NCBI GenBank assembly: GCA_018691995.1
Contig: JABHJM010000002.1
Coordinates: 1-11,904, forward strand
From: Candidatus Iainarchaeum sp.
GTDB taxonomy: Archaea > Iainarchaeota > Iainarchaeia > Iainarchaeales > JAAZKV01
Direction: 5' to 3'
Length of the DNA stretch: 11,904 nt
The position numbers and the translations under genes were made by a program. The notes under the pieces are model-generated. The model had not been told where the DNA came from. It did not search any database and saw nothing but the letters and a program-made list of their open reading frames with translations. Below are positions 5,345 to 11,904 of the stretch, one piece after another; the stretch's first letter is position 1, and each line of letters begins with the position of its first letter.

Positions 5345-5851
5345 ATGAATGGAAATAATGGTAATGGGAATAATAGTAATGGAAAAAATAAACGATCCAT
5401 AGTACACACAAAAAAAATATCAAAAGGACAAAAAGCAGCAGATTGGCTAGCAAAGTGGGCAGGATCATGGAGTTTTATTGGACTTTTCATGTTATTCCTT
5501 TTCATTTGGATGACACTTAACACTTATCTTTTCTTATTTACCCAGTGGGACTTTTATCCATTTATTTTACTAAATTTAATTTTATCTTGTATTGCAGCAT
5601 TGCAAGCTCCAATAATTTTAATGTCACAAAATAGACAAAGTGAAATTGATCGTCAACGTGTACAATATGATTATTTAGTTGACCGTAAAGCTGAAAGAGA
5701 AATAAAAGGAATGCAAATTGATATTCTTGAAATAAAAGAAGCAGTGCTTAAACAAAGTACAAAGTCACAAGCATCGCACTTGCGTGAAGAAATCAAAAAA
5801 ATCCAAGAAGAAATTAATAAACTTGGAAGTAAGATAAAAAACAAGAAATAA
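5345..5851 (+). CDS. DUF1003 family membrane protein
   Basis: A 168-residue protein that matches the DUF1003 family: a conserved core with WAGSWSFIGLFMLFLFIW (about residues 38-55), then WDFYPFILLNLILSCIAALQ, then QAPIILMSQNRQSEIDRQR (to about residue 107). It has two transmembrane helices (about 43-64 and 71-93) and a long charged C-terminal helix predicted to form a coiled coil (about 112-168, rich in Lys and Glu). The first 13 residues are an Asn/Gly-rich low-complexity tail followed by a basic stretch, an addition I do not recall as typical of the family. The biochemical role of DUF1003 is not established; members are cytoplasmic-membrane proteins found in bacteria and archaea. It is one base downstream of the three-helix membrane protein gene, and a T-rich palindrome follows the stop. 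Confidence 0.9.
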   Translation: MNGNNGNGNNSNGKNKRSIVHTKKISKGQKAADWLAKWAGSWSFIGLFMLFLFIWMTLNTYLFLFTQWDFYPFILLNLILSCIAALQAPIILMSQNRQSEIDRQRVQYDYLVDRKAEREIKGMQIDILEIKEAVLKQSTKSQASHLREEIKKIQEEINKLGSKIKNKK

Positions 5852-5865
5852 CTTTTTTAAAAAAG
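5852..5865 (+). terminator. T-tract in a 14-bp palindrome after the DUF1003 gene
   Basis: CTTTTTTAAAAAAG begins one base after the stop codon's last base and contains T6 on the plus strand. It is a plausible archaeal terminator, six bases from the next TATA box. Confidence 0.5.
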
Positions 5866-5870
5866 ACAAA

Positions 5871-5879
5871 TTTAATATA
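5871..5879 (+). promoter_or_regulatory. TATA box of the class III signal / GLUG protein gene
   Basis: TTTAATATA centred at 5875 is 28 bp upstream of the ATG at 5903. It favours that ATG over the in-frame GTG at 5888, which is only 13 bp away. Confidence 0.6.
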
Positions 5880-5902
5880 CTTCTAAAGTGTTAATTGTTA
5901 GT

Positions 5903-7891
5903 ATGTTTAGAAGTTCTTTTTCTAGTGCGCAAAGTACGATTGAGTATTTAGTGATTATTGCGATTGTGATTGTTGTTGGTTTGCTTGTTGTTGGTTTGTC
6001 TTCTACTTTTTTGTCTTCTGCTGGTGGAATTTCTGGTTCTGTTAATAGGTTGGATGTTAGTTCTGGCGTAATTAGTGTTTTGGATGCTGTTGTTGATGGT
6101 GATGGTGATGGGTTATTTGCGTTAAAAAATAATTCGACTGATGCAATTACTTTGACTAAAATTACTGTTAGTGGTGTTGATAGTAATTATAATAATTCAC
6201 TTTTTTTTGATACTGCGAAGAATTTTGTTTTGAATAATTTGGGAGATTATTGTTCTTGTGATTCTGGAGACGCTAGAAAGGTTTGTCCTGTGACGATTTA
6301 TTATACGACGGTGAATGGGATTTCAAAAAATGAAACGCTTGATTTGGAAATTGATTGTGTTGATAATGTTGGTGATTCAAATGATTATGTTGATCCGACT
6401 GAGCTTGATGTGCCGGTTATTTTGTTGAGTAGTGCGGTTGGTTCTGATTCTGTTTTTACTTTTTCTTATGTTGTTGATGATAATTCTGATGTTTCTGGTT
6501 GTGATTTGATTTTGAATGGGGTAGTTGATCAGACTGATTCGTCAAGTCCGTTTGATTCTTTTGTAAAAAGTTATATGTCTCCACAAGTGACTAGTTGGGA
6601 TGTTAATTGTACTGATGAACATGGTAATGAGGGAACAGGTGTAGCTGAAAGTATTGATAGTAGTGGACCTTATTATTTGACAAATTGTCTTGATGTTAAT
6701 GCGATGAGTTATCGTTTGGATAGTAATTATGTTGTATTGAATGATATTAATTGTTATTCTCAAACACGTTCTGGAGGAGAATTATGGAACATAGGAGCTG
6801 GCTTTGATCCAGTTGGATCTGATTCAGATGAGTTTACTGGTGTACTTAATGGAAATAACAAATCAATAAGTAATTTATTTATCAATCGTCCAACTGAAGA
6901 TTATGTTGGATTATTTGGATATGCAGTTCCACTTACTGATTTGGTTTTGTATGATTTAAATTTGGTGGATGTTAATATTACTGGAAAAGATTATACAGGG
7001 GTTTTTTATGGTAAGCTAGTAACTGATAGCACTCTTTCTAATTTAAGTGCTTCTGGCGTTCTTGTTGGAGAAAATTATGTTGGAGGATTTGTTGGTGATG
7101 TGGATTATGTTGATCTAAATGTGGTTCGATTAAATGTGGATGTTAATGGAATGGATAGAGTGGGTGGTGCAATTGGACATAGTGAAGGTTCAAATTTATT
7201 AAAAGTATATTCGCTTGGAAATATTACTGGGGATGATTTTGTTGGTGGTTTAATTGGATGGAATGTTGGTTTTTTTGGGATGGGTGGTGAGTTAAATCAA
7301 TCTTTTGCTAAAGGAAATGTTACTTCATCAACAGCTTCATCAGTTGGGGGTTTAATTGGTAGGGGAGAGTCAGTTACTATTGTTGATTCTTATGCCACTG
7401 GAAATATTTGGGCTCCTTGTGCCTGGGGTTTTAAGGGACGTGGTGGTTTAATTGGAGCTGTCCATATAGAAAATTTTAGTGGAATTGATAATAATATTTA
7501 CAATTCATATGCAACAGGAGATATAAGTTGTAACTATGGCCAAGAAAATGAAGAGGCAGGTGGGCTTGTTGGTTATTTGGTAGGATATTTGGATATGGAA
7601 ACTCACTATATAACAAATTCTTTTGCCACAGGAGACGTTTATAATCTGTCTTGGGATGTTGGTGGTTTAATTGGAACTAGTACTGTTCAAAATGAAAATT
7701 TAAATAATAATTTCTATTATGATAGTGGTTCAATACCTTGTGTGGCTGATGGGAATAGTGGAGATTGTACTGGAAAGGACAATGTTGAATGGTTCTATTA
7801 TGATACAAATGCTCCTCTTTCGAGTTGGGACTTTGTAAATACTTGGGAAGAAGTTGTAGAGGATTATCCAAAACTTAGATGGGAAGATTAG
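5903..7891 (+). CDS. Secreted pilin-like surface protein with GLUG repeats
   Basis: A 662-residue extracellular protein. Residues 1-9 form a short basic start, followed by AQSTIEYL and a hydrophobic helix (to about residue 32). This is the archaeal class III (type IV pilin-like) signal; cleavage by an EppA-type prepilin peptidase before Gln10 is expected. Next come an acidic DGDGDG turn (65-70), a Cys-containing domain (116-153) and a beta-sandwich-like region with a C-L-L-N-G to W-D-V-N-C pattern (200-236). From about residue 262 a GLUG repeat region begins, with cores at 335 (VGLFG), 393 (VGGFVG), 420 (VGGAIG), 447 (VGGLIG), 481, 514, 553 and 586, alternating with SYATGNI-like strands. GLUG repeats form beta-helix or adhesin-like folds. 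It may be a pilus tip, surface layer or contact protein. ATG 5903 is preferred over GTG 5888 because of the TATA box and signal length. Codon use changes at about 6770 (see findings). Confidence 0.85.
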   Translation: MFRSSFSSAQSTIEYLVIIAIVIVVGLLVVGLSSTFLSSAGGISGSVNRLDVSSGVISVLDAVVDGDGDGLFALKNNSTDAITLTKITVSGVDSNYNNSLFFDTAKNFVLNNLGDYCSCDSGDARKVCPVTIYYTTVNGISKNETLDLEIDCVDNVGDSNDYVDPTELDVPVILLSSAVGSDSVFTFSYVVDDNSDVSGCDLILNGVVDQTDSSSPFDSFVKSYMSPQVTSWDVNCTDEHGNEGTGVAESIDSSGPYYLTNCLDVNAMSYRLDSNYVVLNDINCYSQTRSGGELWNIGAGFDPVGSDSDEFTGVLNGNNKSISNLFINRPTEDYVGLFGYAVPLTDLVLYDLNLVDVNITGKDYTGVFYGKLVTDSTLSNLSASGVLVGENYVGGFVGDVDYVDLNVVRLNVDVNGMDRVGGAIGHSEGSNLLKVYSLGNITGDDFVGGLIGWNVGFFGMGGELNQSFAKGNVTSSTASSVGGLIGRGESVTIVDSYATGNIWAPCAWGFKGRGGLIGAVHIENFSGIDNNIYNSYATGDISCNYGQENEEAGGLVGYLVGYLDMETHYITNSFATGDVYNLSWDVGGLIGTSTVQNENLNNNFYYDSGSIPCVADGNSGDCTGKDNVEWFYYDTNAPLSSWDFVNTWEEVVEDYPKLRWED

Positions 7892-7915
7892 TATTTTCTA
7901 GTTGTGTGAGAAGTA

Positions 7916-7924
7916 TTATAAATA
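7916..7924 (+). promoter_or_regulatory. TATA box of the secreted protease gene
   Basis: TTATAAATA centred at 7920 is 32 bp before the ATG at 7952, giving a leader of only a few bases. An in-frame TTG at 7943 would be about 23 bp away and is disfavoured. Confidence 0.55.
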
Positions 7925-7951
7925 ACTTTTTCGCTTATATAATTGATTAAA

Positions 7952-10372
7952 ATGAGGTTCAAGTTACTTTTAGTTTTTGTAATTTTAGTAATTCTTTCTA
8001 CAAGCACATTAGCAATTTCTGCTAATGGGGACACGAAAATTTTTGCTGTTACAGAAGATGAAAAAGGAATGGCAGCAGATCTTTTTCTTTATTCAATTCC
8101 AGGCTCAGGCGAAGTAGCATTTATTACTTCAAACTCTTTAGTTGGAAAAGATACTCAAAGTACAGGAAATATAGCACTACAAATTGCTCAAACAAAATCA
8201 GGCATAAATGGGGATAGCTACAATTATATTTTTGACATTAAAGCAAATGCGAGCGAAGTTGACGGGCCAAGTGCAGGAGCAGCAATGACACTTCTAATGT
8301 ACTCCATACTCTCAGAAAGGACCTTGCCAAAAGATGTTGCAATAACAGGAACAATTAATTCAGATAGTTCTGTTGGAATGGTTGGGGGAGTGTATCCAAA
8401 AGCAAAAGCAGCAAGCGATATTGGAATAAAATTATTTATGATTCCAAGAGGAGAAGCAAATCAAGTTATTCGTGATGGGGGAGTTAGGTCAGTTAATCTT
8501 TTAGAATATGGTCCAGAAAAATGGGGAATGAAAATTGTTGAAGTTACAACAATTGATGATGTTATAAATTATGCTTATTCAGATATTGAAGAAATTGTTG
8601 TAGACACAACAACTACAAGTATTGGTTTTATCCCACCGGCAATAAAGTATAAATCAAGTCTTGGACCAATGGAAGAAATGTCAAAAAATTATTTGAAAAG
8701 AGCAAATGCAGTTATTGATGAAGCAAAAAAAGAGCTTGAAGTAAGTGATCTTGATGATGAAGAAAGGAGTAAATATTACCCACACATAGGGCTTGCTGAA
8801 AGAAATGTTGAAATGGCAAAAGTGTTCCTTGATCAAAATTATCTTTACTCGGCAGCAAATTATTCATTCAATGCACGCGTTTTAGCAGGAACAGTTGAAG
8901 AAATTGCAAAAACCCCCTCGCTTTTGAATAATGAATCAAAAGTTTTGGATTTGAAAATAAAAAATTTAAGAAGAGAAATTAAAATCCTGAAAAAAGATAT
9001 GTTTTACATTCCTCTTGTTGAAGTTGAATGGTTAATTGGAGCACAACAAAGAATTGCATATGCAGAAAATGCTCTAAACACTCTTGAAGCTGATACAAAT
9101 ACAGAGTTAAGTGAAGAAGATTTATTTAATAGAGTTTATGATTATGTTTCTGCTAGTGGGTGGTTTGAAGCTACAAAAGATTTTTTTGAAGAAGCAGAAA
9201 AAAGTAAATCAAAAAAGATTGTTTACTATTCTGATAAATTTATTTTAGAAATTAGTGAACGATTAATTGAAGTTGAAGAAATAATTAATTCGTCAAGTGT
9301 TTCTGATGAAGCACTTAGCGAATCAAATAGAAGACTTGGCGCAGCAAAGATTTCATTTGATAATAATTTTTATTTTGCTGCCCTTTTTGATACTTATTTT
9401 GCAGAAGGATTTATTGTAGCAGAGCAAGACAAAGAACAAATTAGTGATGAAGAATTATTTGGAGTTGTTGAATCAAAAATTGGAGATAATACTGATTTAG
9501 ATTCGTTGTGGGCAAATTTATTTTTAGATCATTCAAAATTCTTTTTAGAAAATGCTGAATTTGAAGGATCAATTAGTAGAGAAGCTGGGAAAAAAGCAAA
9601 CCTAAACACAAGTTTTGATTGGGTAACCTTGGCAGTTAAAATAGATGAAGCAAAAGAACAAATAGATTCTTATTTAGAATTTGCAGAAATGGATGATTAT
9701 TTGGATAACTCTCCAAATGTTGAAATAAAATATGTTAAAAGAGAATTTATTTCACCCTACCTGGTTATTTTATCAGGGATACTTGTATTCTTATTGGCAG
9801 CATTAATCCTTGTTGGATTCTATTCAAATTATTCTAAAGGAATTAAAGGAATATCAAGAGCTGAAAAGTTACACTTGGTATTAAATCGACTTGACAAAGC
9901 GCTTTCACAAAGAAAAGTTTCTGATGCAGAATACTTTTTCATGAAAAAGAAGTACGAAGATGAATTACACTTTGTAATGGATAAGCGAGCAAAACGTTCA
10001 AAGATTGCACTTAACTTGGATGAGTCAAAAGCAAAATTAAATGCATTACAAATGGGATTACATGATTTGAAAAGACATTATAAATCAGGACTTATTATTC
10101 CTGAAGATTATGATAGGAATGTAAAGCATTTCACAAAAGAAACTACTGAAATAAAGAGAGATATTAAACAATTAAAAGATGACTTAAAACATTCAAAGAA
10201 AATCGTTATTCCAAAAGAAAGCGAGTTTAGAAAAGCAATGGCTAAACAAAGTAAAAAGAAGAGAAAAAGATCTCCAAGAAGAGAAAAGTTTTCAAAATCA
10301 AAAAAACAATCTGAATTTGATGTTAAAGGAACTGGAACAGGCGAAGAAAAAGTAAAAGGAACTAATAAATAA
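7952..10372 (+). CDS. Secreted membrane-anchored Lon-family (S16) protease
   Basis: An 806-residue protein with an N-terminal signal peptide (residues 1 to about 22, hydrophobic, ending near Leu-Ala-Ile-Ser). A Lon-type proteolytic domain without an ATPase domain follows (about 23-195). The catalytic Ser is in DGPSAG (Ser107) and the Lys in GGVYPKAKAA (Lys150). Their spacing of 43 residues equals that of E. coli Lon Ser679-Lys722, so the dyad looks intact. It resembles the archaeal secreted serine protease group COG1750. A long helical, acidic region (about 225-595) follows, then a single transmembrane helix (about 601-624) and a very basic coiled-coil tail (625-806) rich in Lys/Arg. Topology by the positive-inside rule: protease outside, tail in the cytoplasm. 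Targets are unknown; cell-surface proteins such as the neighbouring GLUG protein are possible. The start at ATG 7952 is chosen over TTG 7943 from the TATA spacing. Confidence 0.88.
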   Translation: MRFKLLLVFVILVILSTSTLAISANGDTKIFAVTEDEKGMAADLFLYSIPGSGEVAFITSNSLVGKDTQSTGNIALQIAQTKSGINGDSYNYIFDIKANASEVDGPSAGAAMTLLMYSILSERTLPKDVAITGTINSDSSVGMVGGVYPKAKAASDIGIKLFMIPRGEANQVIRDGGVRSVNLLEYGPEKWGMKIVEVTTIDDVINYAYSDIEEIVVDTTTTSIGFIPPAIKYKSSLGPMEEMSKNYLKRANAVIDEAKKELEVSDLDDEERSKYYPHIGLAERNVEMAKVFLDQNYLYSAANYSFNARVLAGTVEEIAKTPSLLNNESKVLDLKIKNLRREIKILKKDMFYIPLVEVEWLIGAQQRIAYAENALNTLEADTNTELSEEDLFNRVYDYVSASGWFEATKDFFEEAEKSKSKKIVYYSDKFILEISERLIEVEEIINSSSVSDEALSESNRRLGAAKISFDNNFYFAALFDTYFAEGFIVAEQDKEQISDEELFGVVESKIGDNTDLDSLWANLFLDHSKFFLENAEFEGSISREAGKKANLNTSFDWVTLAVKIDEAKEQIDSYLEFAEMDDYLDNSPNVEIKYVKREFISPYLVILSGILVFLLAALILVGFYSNYSKGIKGISRAEKLHLVLNRLDKALSQRKVSDAEYFFMKKKYEDELHFVMDKRAKRSKIALNLDESKAKLNALQMGLHDLKRHYKSGLIIPEDYDRNVKHFTKETTEIKRDIKQLKDDLKHSKKIVIPKESEFRKAMAKQSKKKRKRSPRREKFSKSKKQSEFDVKGTGTGEEKVKGTNK

Positions 10373-10378
10373 TTTTAA

Positions 10379-11904
10379 TTAATTCTGATTTTTTAATTTC
10401 AAACCAATAACACTACTATTATCTTTGTTTACTGCAACACCAATTATTTGAGAAGCTTTCTTTGTTATTGTATCATTGTGTGTTACTGAAATGAATTGGC
10501 TTTGCTGGGCAATCCTTTCAATTAAATTTCCCATTTTCATTGAATTTTCTTTATCAAGTGCAGCATCAGCTTCATCAAATGCATAAAATGGTGCTGGTGA
10601 ATAAAGTTGTATTGCAAACATGAATGCAAGTGCTGTTAGTGTTTTTTCTCCACCACTCATTGAATCCATATTTTGTAATTTTCCACCCTTTGGTTGAGCA
10701 TCAACTAAAAGCCCACTTTCAAGTGGGTTTTCTGGATTAGTTAGACTCAAATCTCCTTCTCCATTGAAGAATTTACTAAACATATCTTGGAAATTTTTAT
10801 TAATGTCATTAAAACAATCCATAAAGACGCTTGTTCTTTTTACATCAATTTTATCAATCATATCAAGTACAATTAATCTTTCATCAGCTAACTTTTCTGA
10901 TTTTTCGCTAATTTCATCAACTTCTTTTTTGAGTTCATTAAAATTATCGACAGCTTTCATATTAACTGCCCCAATTTCGCCAAGTCTTTTTTCAACTTCG
11001 CCAAGTCTTTCTTTCATTTCCTCAGTACTTTTTTCTTTTATTTGTTCAACTTCGCCAAAATCTTTACTTTCTTCTTCAAGATCAGTCTGTCTAACTTCAA
11101 TTTTACTATTTTCAATATTAAATTCATTTATTCGATCTTCAACCTTTCTTGCACTTGTACTAAATGCATAAATCTCTTTATCTAATTTTTCAATTTCTTT
11201 ATCTTTTTTTTCCTTATCGTCAAGTAATTTTGAGCTCTCTTTTTTTGCTTGGGCAAGAACTTTTTCTCCTTTTGAAACATCATCAATTAGTTGTGCAATA
11301 ATTGGTTCCATTTCTTTGGTTTTGGTAGTAAAGCTTTCGTTTTCTTTTCCAAGCTCAACATTTTCTATTGAAATGCTCTCCTCAGACAACAAAATTTGAG
11401 CTATTTTACCATTTATCTCATTTATTTGTCCCTCTTTCGCTGATTTTTTGTTAAGCATTTCTTCATGAGCCTTGCTTGCCCCTGAGTACTCGGCAAATAT
11501 GTTTTGGGCTCGAAGTGAACGCAATTTGTCCTTTCCAGCCTCTTTTTTACCAAGAGTTTCTTTTAATTTTTCATCTAAAAGTTTCTTTTTTTGTAATTGG
11601 CTTTCAAATTGTCTTTCATCAAGTTCTTGATTTAATTGTGAAATTTTACTGTTTATTTTTTGAATAATTTCTTTTATTTCATTTTCATTAGCTATTTCTG
11701 CATTAAGTTTCAATACTTTTGAATTACTTTCTTTTAACAAATCATATTTTGCAGTGGCTTTTTCGAGTTTATTTTTAATTTCAACTTGTTCTTTTTCAAA
11801 AGCGCTAACTTTTTCTCTCTTTTCTTTAGCAATTTTTTCTTTCTTTTCTTTTTCAAGTTTTGAATCACACACAGGGCATTTTGAAATTTCTTTTTCAAGT
11901 TCAG
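10379..11904 (-). CDS. smc: SMC protein, C-terminal half, with zinc-hook motif; partial
   Basis: The C-terminal half of a Structural Maintenance of Chromosomes ATPase that organises and segregates the chromosome; the N-terminal half with Walker A lies beyond the right edge. The head is typical SMC, numbering from Val at codon 11872: AVNMKAVDNF (302-311), a GEGDLSLTNPENPLESGL strand (371-388), the ABC signature SMSGGEK (404-410), Walker B with FDEADAALD (432-440) and the VTHND switch (463-467). Residues 5 to about 290 are a charged coiled coil. At the edge the frame reads KCPVCDSKL: a CxxC with Pro-Val between, as in the Rad50 zinc hook. It lies about 498 residues from the C-terminus, where SMC proteins normally finish their hinge. 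I see no glycine-rich hinge motif after it. It converges with the secreted protease gene 6 bp away. A Rad50 identity is unlikely because the head motifs are SMC-type. Confidence 0.92.
   Translation of the reverse strand, partial: ELEKEISKCPVCDSKLEKEKKEKIAKEKREKVSAFEKEQVEIKNKLEKATAKYDLLKESNSKVLKLNAEIANENEIKEIIQKINSKISQLNQELDERQFESQLQKKKLLDEKLKETLGKKEAGKDKLRSLRAQNIFAEYSGASKAHEEMLNKKSAKEGQINEINGKIAQILLSEESISIENVELGKENESFTTKTKEMEPIIAQLIDDVSKGEKVLAQAKKESSKLLDDKEKKDKEIEKLDKEIYAFSTSARKVEDRINEFNIENSKIEVRQTDLEEESKDFGEVEQIKEKSTEEMKERLGEVEKRLGEIGAVNMKAVDNFNELKKEVDEISEKSEKLADERLIVLDMIDKIDVKRTSVFMDCFNDINKNFQDMFSKFFNGEGDLSLTNPENPLESGLLVDAQPKGGKLQNMDSMSGGEKTLTALAFMFAIQLYSPAPFYAFDEADAALDKENSMKMGNLIERIAQQSQFISVTHNDTITKKASQIIGVAVNKDNSSVIGLKLKNQN

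Noticed and set aside
6095..6112. GATGGT triplicate as a possible tandem repeat locus
   Set aside because: It is only three short units that encode an Asp-Gly turn in frame; no evidence of a functional repeat array.
10764..11171. 135-codon plus-strand frame, Ser/Leu-rich
   Set aside because: It is antisense to the SMC coiled coil; Lys/Glu-rich codons read backwards give Ser/Leu/Phe-rich frames. No start signals.
10379..11904. Rad50 as the identity of the right-edge gene, because of the CPVC motif
   Set aside because: The head has SMC-type strand, signature and Walker B segments. No Mre11-type nuclease is visible, although the upstream side of this gene is outside the window.

Overview
The window looks like part of the chromosome of an AT-rich archaeon with a small, compact genome, most likely a DPANN lineage of the Woesearchaeota/Pacearchaeota kind. 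The archaeal assignment rests on a two-repeat TATA-binding protein gene (tbp), archaeal TATA boxes about 25-28 bp upstream of many start codons (leaderless transcripts), a pilin-like class III signal peptide, a secreted Lon-type protease and a 5S rRNA of archaeal form. The DPANN placement is inferred from overall style (GLUG-repeat surface protein, DUF1003 protein, short gene spacing), not from a phylogenetic marker.

Left part (1-3755), all on the minus strand. It holds a small two-helix membrane protein, a stand-alone 5S rRNA gene with its own promoter, tbp, the aspartate carbamoyltransferase pair pyrB-pyrI (overlapping by ATGA), and PRPP synthetase (prs). The pyrB-pyrI products start UMP synthesis, and prs supplies the PRPP used later in the same pathway and in purine and other salvage or synthesis steps. 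The tbp gene has an unusual leader: two TATA boxes in an inverted repeat, three abutting palindromes, then a Shine-Dalgarno site and a TTG start. It also encodes a very lysine-rich C-terminal tail.

Middle part (3756-7891), plus strand. A 12-helix MFS-type carrier diverges from prs around what looks like one shared TATA box. A likely two-gene membrane operon follows (a three-helix protein of unknown function, then a DUF1003 protein). Next is a 662-residue secreted protein with a class III signal peptide and GLUG repeats, probably exposed on the cell surface.

Right part (7892-11904). A secreted, membrane-anchored Lon-family (S16) Ser-Lys protease with a cytoplasmic basic coiled-coil tail is encoded on the plus strand. 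It converges, with a 6-bp gap, on the C-terminal half of an SMC chromosome-condensation ATPase that runs off the right edge. At the apex of its coiled-coil arm, where a normal SMC has a globular hinge, the SMC reads a Rad50-like zinc-hook motif (Cys-Pro-Val-Cys). This is the most interesting observation in the window.

Across the window, first genes of transcription units tend to be leaderless (TATA to start codon about 26 bp). Internal operon genes and tbp carry Shine-Dalgarno sites instead. No tRNA, CRISPR array, insertion sequence or phage gene was seen.
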